A DNA stretch of 64,000 bases from Solenopsis invicta. Lineage: Eukaryota > Arthropoda > Insecta > Hymenoptera > Formicidae. Below are positions 49,587-60,994 of the stretch, piece by piece. The stretch lies in contig NC_052679.1 of NCBI RefSeq assembly GCF_016802725.1, positions 6,572,001 through 6,636,000 on the forward strand, read 5' to 3'. Both the position numbers and the translations under genes were made by a program. The stretch's first letter is position 1. Every line of letters starts with the position of its first letter. The notes below the pieces were generated by a model. That model was not told the DNA's origin, did not search any database, and was given only the letters and a program-made list of their open reading frames with translations.

Positions 49587-52510
49587 ATAGGGAATTCCGA
49601 ATTCTTCCATATTGCTCCATTAAGAGATATGATAATTGTGCCGTCGTCGTTACATCGTCGACGATCGTTACGGTCTCCTTCATTGATCTATTTGTGACGC
49701 TAGTTTTCGTGGTACTATTGGACGTGTACCGCAGTTTTTATACTCGAACAATGATGATTATTTTGCGAACGATCAATAGATAATAGCATAGTTTTATTTA
49801 ACGGTAAAGTTTTCTGTTTTCCCGTCTTCTCTTTCTGTTCTGTCTTGACCTTTCTTTTCTACGTTCTCGTCTTCGCACATTCTGTCTGCCATAAATCTCG
49901 AAGAATGATATTTGTACATTTTTATCTATATGACTTGACAAACGTACATTGGCATTTTGATAGCTTTACCAGGAGCGATGACGAGGTTTTAGATATCGTT
50001 TTAGACCGCAGTAAGGATGTACACGTAGACGTTAAATGGCCTTTGTAAAATCGTTTGTAAGCGTCAGTTAGCGTGAGGTAGACCTCGATCATCAGGGTGA
50101 TAATTCCGGGTGATGATAATGGTAGAAGTAGCGATGTAATATATTTGTGTACAATATAAGTTGTACTTTCTGTATTACAATTTCCGTGCATACTATGATG
50201 TGACGTAAAGTCGATTTCTATGCAAAATCAATGTGACAATGTTGAGATAAAACGACGGACCATATAAATGCACAACTTTATCATTCCTTCTTTCTTCTCG
50301 CTCGAGCGCGTGACATGAATTGCGACGTACTCCCACGATGCGGATACACGAAAGTCGCCGACGAAATAATTTTGCGCGCGCTGTGTACACGCATGCGAAG
50401 ATCAGAAGGGATATATTGTATAATCGGTCCGTCCAAGACAATGCGGAAAACTGCGTTCTATGACAATTGCGTCGTATGACGTTTATATCCTTTCGTCTAT
50501 CTCGTTTGTTTGTCACGAAATGTGGTAAATACTGACATAAACTGCCAGCTAACGTTTTCTAAGATACACTTGTTACTTATAACGTATAAGATCACTTTTC
50601 GGAAGTATACGCGTGAGAGTATGCATCTGTCGAATATATCTATGCATGAGAAATGTACGAATTTGTTGTGGAGGCGAGAAATCAGTTTACCGTCGTATCT
50701 TTAAGTACTCTGAGAAGAGAATGTACATCACGAATTATCGTCATCTTCGTTAATCATTCAGACATGATCATGTTATCGAATTCGTCATTTTTATATATTT
50801 TTATATATCGTGTCTAATATTTTATTATACTCATTTATTGTGACTTTTTACGTCTTTGAATGACTCAAAAAATTTGAAAATAATTATTATTACGCGTAAA
50901 CATAAGTCGATAATATTAGATATACTTTATAAACATATGACTCCATAATGATAAATGTAAAATTATATAGATATTTTAGCAATATTTTGATCCCATTTAA
51001 CACATACGCGCAAATATATACGGAATGTGCCAAAACCATCGCCATTCCTTCTGTCTATTGATTTTTCTATGAATTTAGAGTTGTTTTTTCCGTAATTGAA
51101 ATATTATTGGAGGCTATCTTTCAATCAATTTGTGCAATCGTTTTATACTAAATACTAGTAACGATATAAAGATTCACAGAATAATTTCGTTTAATTTTAA
51201 CGTTGATAGACTTCTTTGGTAAAACCGACTCTAATTTCATCAGAAAATAAACTCCCGGGGATTTGATGCAAATCATAAAACATCTTTACGTTCGAATGTG
51301 TGTATACATATATATACATTTATTTTAATTAAAAAGAAATATATATGTATGTATGTGCGTATGTATGTACACGCAATATCAACTCTAGCATCCATCTTCT
51401 GTTCTGAAATCAGAGCTGTGTTAATAGTACCAAATTAATCACAAATTTCACAAAGAAATGCGTGCTTTTATAGGCGGTGTTACCGTCGGCTAAAACTTTG
51501 TAAATCTGCACGATAAATCTTTGTAATACTGTTATCTCTTAGATTAACGATACATCGACCAATTTCCCAGAATTTATTTTTTTTTCAGTTAAGTCTTGTC
51601 TTACATTTCTTTGATAAATTTTAATATTTAGTAAAACAAAGTTATTTGTAAGAGAAAAAATGTTAGAGCAAGTAATTTTATATTTTAAAGTAAAGAAATT
51701 CATAAAATCGCATGCACGAAATCTGAGAATTACGAATTGTGACAACATTGCACTAAGAAATAAGATAAAAAATACTATATCAACTATAGAGAGTAATAAA
51801 TGAAATGTAATGCAACGATTACAAGCACAAAACGGATGAAAGTTTACTGGAACTACTGTTAATTTTTATCCAAACTCTTTCTGTAATTACAAGGGAGAAC
51901 GATTTCTCTATCGAATAATTATAGTAAGAATCTGTGGCGAGTGAAAATAAAGATACATTAGATGTATAAGAAATAATTGATAAAATAAACGCAACAGTTT
52001 TGTTTATGAAAATGAGAGTATTCAAACTTTTTTATCATATATCTTATAGCGATTTCGATTTTGGGGCGCGTTAAAAGAATCGTTTACATATATCAATTTT
52101 TAAAAATCGTTAAAAATAAAAAAAGTAAAAAAAATTTTACTTACAATTAGAGATGTGTGAACTATTCGAATACGAACTAAATTGAATTTAATTATGTAAT
52201 TCGAATTTAAATGTAGCCACGATACCCAAAATATAACTGGTCCCGGTAATTATCTCAATTGCTGTCAGAATTTGTTGTATGTAACGAGCGGGGTAGTCGA
52301 GAAAAAATTTGGATAATTTCTTTAAGCTGCAATCGCGCGATACTATATTGCGAGAATTTAAGTGACAAGTAAAGGCGTGCGACGTTTCGCGTAAAGAGAT
52401 TTTGTATGTTTCGACTTAAAATAAGTATATGATTGACATACGATAAATTCGAAAAAAAACTTATAATTCTACACCTTAATCTTAAAATACACATACTATA
52501 TAATAGTTGG
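49587..52510. other. Src64B 3' UTR and AT-rich intergenic DNA
   Basis: No further coding sequence recognised. The first part is presumably the kinase 3' UTR; I could not fix a poly(A) site with confidence. From 50.7 kb on it is AT-rich with short TA/TATG tracts (51,310-51,370). Small ORFs show no motif. Confidence 0.5.
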
Positions 52511-52920
52511 AAAAAAAAAACAAAAAGGTCGTCTGGTTGGGGGCTCTTCTGATATCCAGTTCTGATAAGTGACAGACCTTCCTTTCTCTTGAAAGCGGCG
52601 CCACGTTTACCCAGAGGTTCCTCCAGAAGCTCTCCGTAGGTACCGTGGAAGAATCATCGGGAGGTACCTCGATAGATAACGTAATGCTGAGAGAAATATA
52701 TTTACTATATCCTTCTAAATGTCTATCGCGAAGGCAGCGATGAAAATCTATTAACGCGTTTTGACTTGGCCGAGTCACGACCGCGTCTCCCGATGATCAA
52801 AACCTGGCAGCCACAATTAAAAATTCGTATATGCGACTTGCCGGTTTCGAACTCGCCACCTCACTCGCGCAGCGTCCGAACACCAGACACTTAACGCACA
52901 TGCCAACCGAACGACCCGAT
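52511..52920 (-). mobile_element. Candidate tRNA-derived SINE
   Basis: On the minus strand, GGGTCGTTCGGTTGGCATG (A-box-like, about 52,900-52,917) is followed at about 50 nt by GAGTTCGAAACC (B-box-like, 52,843-52,854). The order and spacing are those of an RNA polymerase III tRNA promoter. The intervening sequence does not fold into a normal tRNA cloverleaf. A non-tRNA body of about 310 bp follows, ending in a T-rich tail (TTTTTGTTTTTTTTTT). tRNA-derived SINEs have exactly this head-body-tail plan, though the tail is usually A-rich. No target duplication was confirmed. Confidence 0.45.
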
Positions 52921-53039
52921 TTACGGTAGAGTTAAAAGCTTTCATAAGCCTCGCGCCTCGCGTGGCTAGCGTTTTCAGCGCCTCTATGGATCTCGGCATT
53001 ACCGCCTGAGGAACTAAAATTCAATATGGTGTGTATGTG

Positions 53040-53728
53040 GTGTCGCGTGAGCCGCACTAGTGCCTTACACGTTGTGTTCCACTAGAATACACCAAGTCAC
53101 CAGATCCGCGGGCGCGCGACGCGCGTCAGAGCGCGACAGGTGTCTCCTGGCTGTACAGGTGTTCTCTTCAGTCGGCCAGTGGTGGTCAGCGGCGCGCATT
53201 CGTGCGTGCGTGCGAGCATGCCTGCGTGCGTGCGTGCATGCGTGCGTGCATGCGTGCTCCGTGTTCCGTTCCGTTCCGTACCGTACCACTCGCGCGTCGT
53301 GGAGCGCGAGGAAAGTCTCGGTTCTCTCTTCTCTTTCGCGGCCGCGCGGCGCGAGTTCCGTTCCGTTTCGCGGCTCGAGACTTTTCCTACGAGAAAGTGA
53401 TACATTCGCGAAAGAAACGCGGCGCGACGCCGCGTATGTGTGTACGTGTGTATGTCGGAACTCTGAATAATGACTTGGCCGAGGCGCAAAGTCATCGACT
53501 CAGGAATACCGAGAAGAGAGAGGAGGTGAAAGAAAGAGAGAGAGAGAGAGAAAGAGTGAGCGAGGGATCCCGGGCTCTCCTTCTCTCTCCCCCGGTGTAT
53601 CCACGCCGCTTTCGAATAAACGCTATAAATTTTCACATGCCAACAGCGATCCACGCGCACGCCCGATCGACGGAAGGATGGACTCGCGTTGCACTGGGAT
53701 ATTATGTTAATCACCTTTTACGGTCAGA
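53040..53728 (+). promoter_or_regulatory. Rab23 promoter and 5' UTR region
   Basis: CpG-rich leader immediately before the Rab23 start codon, with a (TGCG)/(TGCA) repeat at 53,199-53,258, GTTCC/GTACC short repeats at 53,262-53,288 and a GA run at 53,532-53,556. The apparent ORFs through it on both strands follow from high GC content and repeat periodicity. Confidence 0.5.
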
Positions 53729-56700
53729 ATGAGGGAGGAAGAGCTCGAGATATCACTCAAGGTAATCGCGTGTGTGTGGCTCCCGGCGCTCTCTCTCTCT
53801 CTCTCCTTCCGTTCCTTCTGCTTTTCAGCCTCGCCGCGATTTCTTTAAATTTCTTTTTTTTCTTCATTCGTCCAAATCTCTCCTCCGAATTCCGCGGACG
53901 CATTTCGTTTTTTTGCCTTTTTTTTTTTTATAAATTTGCGTTTCGTCCGCCGCTCCGATTTTCCGCCGTAGGAAAGGAAAGCGCGCGGCTTCCTCGCATC
54001 CTCGCTACGTCGCGTGTCGTTATCGTCGTGCTACGCGCACGAAGTTACTACTTCCCGGCGCGAGGCCGCACCACGCCGATTTTTTCATTCCATCGCATCG
54101 CTCCGAGGCGTTCCTCATCAGTGCTCGCTCTCAACGCGACGTACGCGACTTCTCCTCGGAATAACTCTCGGTGGACAGACGCGGGGTGTCCCTACACTTC
54201 ACGAGATCGCCCTTTCATACACGAGCACTTTCCACGAAACGATTTAGAAGTAATTTTTCGAAGAATGAACTGGCGATTACACTCTGGAGGTCTCGCACCT
54301 GTGCAGTGAAAAAAAAATGTTTATGTTCAAGTACATTTTATTTTAACATCGCGTTTTCTTGATTAAAAAAATATTTCGCAAGTTTAGAAATAAATTATTT
54401 TATACTAGCTAATATTTATTTAATTTGAGAAAATGATGTTAAAATAAATATACTTACTCGAGCATAAAAAATATTTTTTTCAATATGTGGTAAAACGCAT
54501 AGTCATGGTAAAATCAAGATGACATCAAGTAGAAGTTATTTTAGAAAAAAAAGCATCACGATTTCACTCGTTACACTTTTAACGGTGTTTTCATGATATA
54601 GCAATTCTTGATGTAACAATGGTTTTAAAGAAGAAGGTTGAAAAGTTAAATGTTAAATAACCAGTTGCTAAATTTCTAACTTAACTTAGATAATGTTTAA
54701 TGAGTTAATTTTGAAACACATAGGCTTTAATTTATTAACTTTTTTCTAAGTGTAGAAGAAAAGATTTAGTTCCATATTTATAAAAAATAATCTTTGTTAT
54801 TTCGTATCAATTTAATTTACAAATGAAATATTAAATTTAGAATCTAAATTTGAAAAATAAAACAATTATCAAATAAATTTAATATTTTAATATTTTGATT
54901 TAAATAATATAAATATTTGTAATAATATTTAATATTTTTTTAAATTTAATATAAATGATTTTCAAAATAATTTTTAATGAGTTAACTTTTAATTTTAATT
55001 AGTTATTTTCGAAACACCTAAACTTTAATTTATTAACTTTTTCCTAAGTGTAGAAGAAAAGATTTAGTTCCATATTTATAAAAAATAGTCTTTGTTATTT
55101 CGTATCAATTCAATTTACAAATAAAATATTAAATTTAGAATCTAAATTTGAAAAATAAAACAATTATCAAATAAATTTAATATTTTACTGATTTAAATAA
55201 TATAAATATTTGTAATAATATTTAATATTTTTTAAATTTAATTATTTTTTAATTATTTTTAAATTTAATATAAACTTTTAATAAACTTTTAATTTAACTT
55301 AATTTTAAACCAAGTTACTTCTTCGTTCATACAACTCTTAACGCAATTAAATGAATTCTACAAGCCTCTCCATAATTAACTTTAATTTAATTTACTTCCT
55401 TCAGTTTGAAAAAAAAAATTATTTTACTCAACCCTGATTTTAAATCACTTCAACATCAAGAATTTATCACCGTTAACAAAGAATTGAGCGAGATCATAAA
55501 GATTTTTTTTGTAAAACGACTTCGACTTATTAACGCCATCTTGATCTTATTATAATTTTGTATTCTATATCTAGGCAATTATCTTCCATTCGCAGCTGAA
55601 AGGAAGATATGGAATTGGCGCTCGCTTTCCCCTGATATTTACGTATAAATGGAACCGTTATCAATGCGTAGTTCCGCAATAATCATTTATATCAGTCACA
55701 TTTATACGCAAATTAACTTACTCACCAGACTCGTATCAGCTCATTCATCTTTGGCCGCGATATTTACGCGGCGCAAACTCTATTATCCGATCGCATTATT
55801 TTCGCCGTACGAAAATTCATCAACGCTCAAGTTATCCCAAGTTCTTGGCGAGCATCGCCCAGAGTTCGCCGCGATCTCGCCGGGAATCGACTCGATAAAT
55901 TTCACACGCGATTAACACGCGAGGTAGAACCCAGCATGCTGTTAATCGGTCGCGAAGAGTCGAGTGGATAATCGCGTATGCGTTTACAATGTATACGTAA
56001 CTTAACAATTAAATAATATAGCTCTATGCAATTTTTTATAAGCACGCGAGCTTGTATGTAATAAATATAAACATTTCGTAGATTGTTCTATTGGCACGTT
56101 TAAGTATCTGCACAGAAAAAAACAGTATCAAACATTAGTGCCAAATAAAAGAATATATTCTCTCCAGCAATCATTGTTTCGCATTCCTTGAAAAAAAGAA
56201 GTAATAAAATATTTCAATAAATTGATTACTATATCAGTAATTAATGATATTTCATCAGTTACTGATATAGCTAATAAGTTTGTTAAAACACTTTTTCTTA
56301 AGGGATATAAGCAAGGAATTATATGCTTGCCTACATATGTGTGCCTACTTACTTATATATAATTTAATCTTGTTTCAAAAATTTGATAATCTTAAATTTC
56401 AGTAAAATATTATATTTTTATTTAAATATTATAATAGTCCTCTAAAAAGCACAGTGATTGCTTTCGATAATAATAATATAGTATATATTTAAAAAATTGT
56501 CATTTTTGTTTTAAAAATATTATTTTCTATACTCTTCCTCTCTCAATTGACGAAAATTAATATTGAACAGTGAAAATATATGTTTCTTAATAAAACTATA
56601 CAAAACTTCTTCATGTATGTAAATTATGTCTGTTTAACGTTATGTAATCTTTTCCCAATATTTAACATTTCAAAAATAAGAATGTACTCTTTTTCTGTGT

Positions 56701-59700
56701 ACAAAATTCGAGCACAGTAATTTTCTTGTTGGTTTAAGGTTTAAAACTTATCTAAATTTTCGTTTGTTCTTGGTTTTTATGTAAAATCGTGTTTTGCAGC
56801 ACTCGTTTGTAAATTTGACGAGGAAGTAGCATTAAGCGAGTTAAATCAAAATTCTTATACATATATTAATAAGACCCTAATAAATATTTATACAAAAGAT
56901 TATTTGGATCCACTTATTCGTTTGAAATGTAATCGTTTACACTACAAAGCCATTTATGTGTAAAGTTATTCACTAAGAAAAACATGATTGCAATTACCAC
57001 AATTTAACTGCAATTTAATTGCAATCATTTTCGATGCCAACTGTATGTCCAGTTATTTGAACCATAAAAATTATAGTTATTATTATAATTGCGTAAATAC
57101 TAAGCATCTAAACGAATGTTAGAAATGTGACTGAATTTATTATAAAAATGTTTATTTTTTTTCATGTCTTGATATGTTATTATGTTAATACTTGAAATTA
57201 TAATTTATAGTTAACTTTTAGCTGGCATCCTTACAATCTAGGCAAGGGGCCTGAATTTCATTTGCTATAAGTTGTAATATTCATAGGTGAATGTCGAAAA
57301 TGAAATTTACGCCACGAGGCTGTCTCAGATTGTTACGCGTTGCGCATCTGACTTTTCAATCGCAGCCGCGCTAAGGTGGTAAATACAAAAAGAAGGGAAG
57401 CGCATGCGAGCTCGGTCCTGCTCCAGTGATCTCTGCTTATCTCTCGATTGCCGGTAACGGTACTCACTCGCGTTTTCATCGCGTACGCGGCCTGTTGCCG
57501 AAGACCTGCGCATTTACGCTTTCCTTATTATTTATACAGCGTGTCCCCGAATTGCCGGATGTTCTTGCACGCATCTCTTTCGCATATACAAATTTTCCTT
57601 GGTCGAGATAACGTGGAAGGATCAGCCGCAACTCTCTGCAATGCATCGCTTGTTTTTACGTTGCCGAGGTTTCAAATTCCGTTAAAGTCCACTCGAAATC
57701 CTACAACGTGACAAATGTTACGTTATTGATTTATTCAATTTGCGGACTGCACTCAACATTTTCAATCGCTAATTAATGCGAGGAAGTTATCACCGTCCAT
57801 CGATTCTAAACACCGTTAAAAATAGGCAGCAGAATTTAATGTAATATAACAGAAACAAATTCCAAGCGGGTACATTAGAGACGTTTAATGTTGTCAAAAG
57901 TGCGCTAAATTTCGTGCGCGTACTTTTTTGAAATCTAATGTACTTCAAATTGAATGCGTGACTTATGCCCATTTCCACCAATGTAGATTAACTTTGATCT
58001 CAGTTTAACTTACTCCTTATCTTTTTCCATTTCTTAGAACTAAAGACAAATAAAGAGTAAGTTAAACTGAGATCAAAGTTAATCTGCATTGGAGGAAATA
58101 GGCATTAAGGTGATGCTAAAGTCGTCCTTTTTTACCGATCGAACGTTAATTTTCGGGCACGCCGTTCTTCTAATTGCATTTACAAATTTAAAAATCCTTT
58201 TCCACAATTAAAGTATAGACAGTAATGTATAACGGACGCTATATAAGGATAATAAAAACGAAAAAAAATTGGAAAATTATTTTCAAATTCTTTTGTTTTT
58301 TTTGTCCTTATATAGCGTCCGTTATACATTATTGTCTATACTTTAATTGTGGAAAAGGATTTTTAAATCTGTAAATGCAATTAGAAGAACGGCGTGCCCG
58401 AAAATTAACGTTTGGTCGGTGAAAAAGGACGACTTTAGCATCCCCTTAAAAGTACATTGAATTCCATGACACTTTTAACAATGTACATTTGATACGTATT
58501 CCGGGACAGGACACCTTCCGCGCTCATTCTCTTGCTCGCCCGGTACGTGGAAACCAGTCGAACGTGGCGAGCATGGTTTACCGAGGTTTACAGCTATCGG
58601 GATGGATAAGTCAAGATAAGGATACACGCGCAGAACGCGGGAAAAACTCCGGCCGGCGCGGACCGGACATCAATTTCACCGTATCGTTTCCAAGAGCGCT
58701 TCGATACTTTCGTATACGAACATTCCTTAGATTCCTTCCGTCGCTATACACGTCGTATTAAATTGTAAGCCAATTCTAAACCCAGAAGCGAGACTGCCCA
58801 CCAACGGCCAGTTTCTTCTTACGGACTTGCGTTTCTATCGATGTAACCCACTTTTTAAGCAACGTGCCGTCGCGTCGGTGGTATTTGGGCAAAAGTTATT
58901 TGGGCCATGACCCCTTCTTCGTTCTCGGTCAACGGCTTAATTAGGATTGACAGTTAATTACAGTTGGAGAGACAAGTAAATTTTATAAGCCATTAATTGT
59001 AACTTGATTTATTGTTAATCAAAAAAATATATTAACTTAGCCAATCCTGCTATTAATTTCTATAAAATATAAACCGTTCGATATATTCCAGATTAATTTG
59101 CATACAAATGTAATTCGATCTTCTGAATATAAATATAATAGTAACATATTAATATATCATTTAGGTGGTGATAGTGGGCAACGGCGCCGTGGGGAAGTCG
59201 TCGATGATTCAGAGGTTTTGCAAAGGTACATATACGAGGGACTACAAGAAGACGATCGGCGTAGACTTCCTGGAGCGTGAGATCGAGTAAGTAATCGCTC
59301 AGGGAACATAATGGGATTGTTTTAATTCTTAAAGTTGACTCGAAAATTGATTTTACTTTCTACCGTGAACGCGGCGTTCAAAATTGAATTTAATGTACGA
59401 TTTATTTATTAATAATTTTACACCTTTAGAATTTGGGGAAACTATTCAGGAATATCGCGGATGTTGGAAAATAGTGAAAAATTGAATCGATCTGACTGTT
59501 AGTGTCCACTGATCTGATTATTCGTTGCTGATCGTAGCGTCATACCGCTACATTCGCGTGTTAATAAGTTCGAGAGCGACGTGCCTGAGAAAAACTCGAT
59601 TTTAATCGTGCCAGCACGAGTTACCGTGGGATACTTCTCGTGTCCCCTTCTCAACACCGGTTACCGATGTAATGTCGGTCAATATCGGGAAGGAATTTTA

Positions 59701-60994
59701 TCTCGTTGCATCTATGGCATCTTTTAACAGCTATTCTACGATTGAAATTGTTCTTCATGTGTGACTCTTCTAGCAATCGTATAATTCGCAATAACGATTT
59801 GATCCTTAACTCTTAAATTTAAAAATCATAACGTATATGCATTCGCACAAATAAAATTAGGAATATAAATAGGAATTAATTAGGATTAAAATTATAAATT
59901 TAAATCTAATTAGATAAATTAAATGTTAAAATATTTCAATGACAATCCAAAGATAGATTAAAATTTTGCTCTATGTCTACGGTTAATTAGTGTATTCAAT
60001 GAGTAACAAATGTTTTAATAATGTACATATTTATGCGGACAGAGTCGATGGCGAGGATGTAAGACTGATGCTGTGGGATACTGCAGGACAGGAGGAATTT
60101 GATGCGATAACCGCGGCGTACTATCGCGGCGCACATGCCTGTGTTCTCGCTTATTCGGCCACCGATAGAGATTCTTTCGATGCAATTCCGTCATGGAAAC
60201 TCAAGGTACAAATCTCTAGATTTTCACTCGCATCGTTCATTGCTAGGAACGATTGATTTTCTTGTTCACTCGATTCCCTAAAATTTAGCTTGCTTAAAAC
60301 TTTCCACTTAATTATTCGCCAATTATGCGATAAAAAAAAATCGACTTCAAATTAGCGGAAAAGTTCTATTATTAAAAAGATATTCGATTTTTATAGACAC
60401 TGCACAATTTTCTTAAAATATTTTTTTATAGGTCGAAAATGAGTGCGGAGAAATACCTACAGTCCTGGTGCAAAATAAAATTGATCTCGTCGACCAGAGC
60501 GTGATCGATCCGTGAGTATGCAGTTCCATTATTGAGTTTCCTTAAAATAAAACTCGTAGTCTGAAGTATCCCGTCGTTACAGGGACGAAGCCGAAAGGCT
60601 CGGTCGTGCCTTAGGCTGCAAACTTCTGCGGACGTCCGTGAAGGAGGATATCGGCGTAATGAGCGTCTTCCGACACTTGGCGTCCCGATGTCTGCACGAG
60701 ATGCGTCGCTCCGACGACGATTATCAAGACGACCTGAGATTATATTCCGCGGAGCCTAGATCTCCTTCCGTCATAAGTACGAGATTTTAATTGTCTTACA
60801 GCTCTCTAATTTGACTAACAGTACGCGTGAATTACACTGCGTGTCTCTCATTGTTCACAGGTGCATTTAGTCCGGACGGGTCAATGTGTGGTCGTAACGT
60901 CGGTAATGGAACGATAATCCTTCGGCCCGGCGGTCACAAAACGAAGAGTCATAAGAAACGAAATTTCGTGAAAAACGCTTGTAGGCTCTTGTAG
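53729..60994 (+). CDS. Rab23: Rab23 small GTPase, six coding exons
   Basis: Coding exons: 53729-53761, 59165-59286, 60043-60205, 60432-60511, 60583-60776, 60861-60994 (stop TAG). Phases match and total 726 nt, 241 aa, against 237 in human RAB23. The first coding exon encodes only MREEELEISLK, separated by a 5.4-kb intron from the P-loop exon (VVIVGNGAVGKSS). Ser23 and Gln68 (WDTAGQEE) fall at the same positions as in human RAB23. TIGVDFLERE (switch I), NKID (121-124) and TSVKED complete the GTPase motifs. The C terminus ends CRLL, a CaaX-type prenylation box with Leu last, predicting geranylgeranylation. Rab23 cycles between membranes and cytosol; in mammals it restrains Hedgehog signalling through cilia-related traffic, and in Drosophila it acts in planar cell polarity. 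The start is supported by Rab23 N-terminal similarity and exact phase. Confidence 0.94.
54713..55265. repeat. 298-bp tandem duplication in Rab23 intron 1
   Basis: GAAACACATAGGCTTTAATT at 54,713 recurs as GAAACACCTAAACTTTAATT at 55,011. The following text (AAGTGTAGAAGAAAAGATTT, then AGTTCCATATTTATAAAAAA, and onward to AATATTTGTAATAATATTTA) is repeated almost base for base. The period is 298 bp with a partial second copy. AT-rich, no ORF. Confidence 0.8.
56109..56701. mobile_element. TIR element in Rab23 intron 1 with CACAGAAAAA ends
   Basis: Left CACAGAAAAAAACAGTA and right GTACTCTTTTTCTGTGTAC are inverted repeats of 10-15 bp around about 590 bp of AT-rich DNA without a long ORF. The interior contains an ATATCAGTAATTAATGATATT palindrome near 56,230-56,270. 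Boundaries and class are tentative. Confidence 0.4.
57963..58108. mobile_element. Foldback MITE, best-preserved copy of family A
   Basis: A 146-bp near-perfect palindrome. Left arm: TTATGCCCATTTCCACCAAT, then GTAGATTAACTTTGATCTCA and GTTTAACTTACTC. The right arm is the same read inverted, ending GGAAATAGGCATTAA. Only about 45 bp of loop separate the arms. Copies or fragments occur at 12,894, 41,604 and 44,640. Confidence 0.8.
58105..58450. mobile_element. 346-bp foldback MITE with TTAA at both ends
   Basis: TTAA at 58,105-58,108 and 58,447-58,450 flank arms of about 145 bp that are almost perfect inverted copies. They start GGTGATGCTAAAGTCGTCC or GGGGATGCTAAAGTCGTCC, and near the centre have CCTTATATAGCGTCCGTTAT. 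The loop is only about 50 bp and AT-rich. The TTAA target suggests mobilisation by a piggyBac-type transposase, but the GGGG terminus is not the classical CCC. It abuts the family A element on its left, sharing the TTAA. Confidence 0.8.

Noticed and set aside
52801..52920. A functional tRNA gene
   Set aside because: A- and B-box-like motifs are present, but acceptor, D and anticodon stems do not pair as in a real tRNA. A SINE head fits better.
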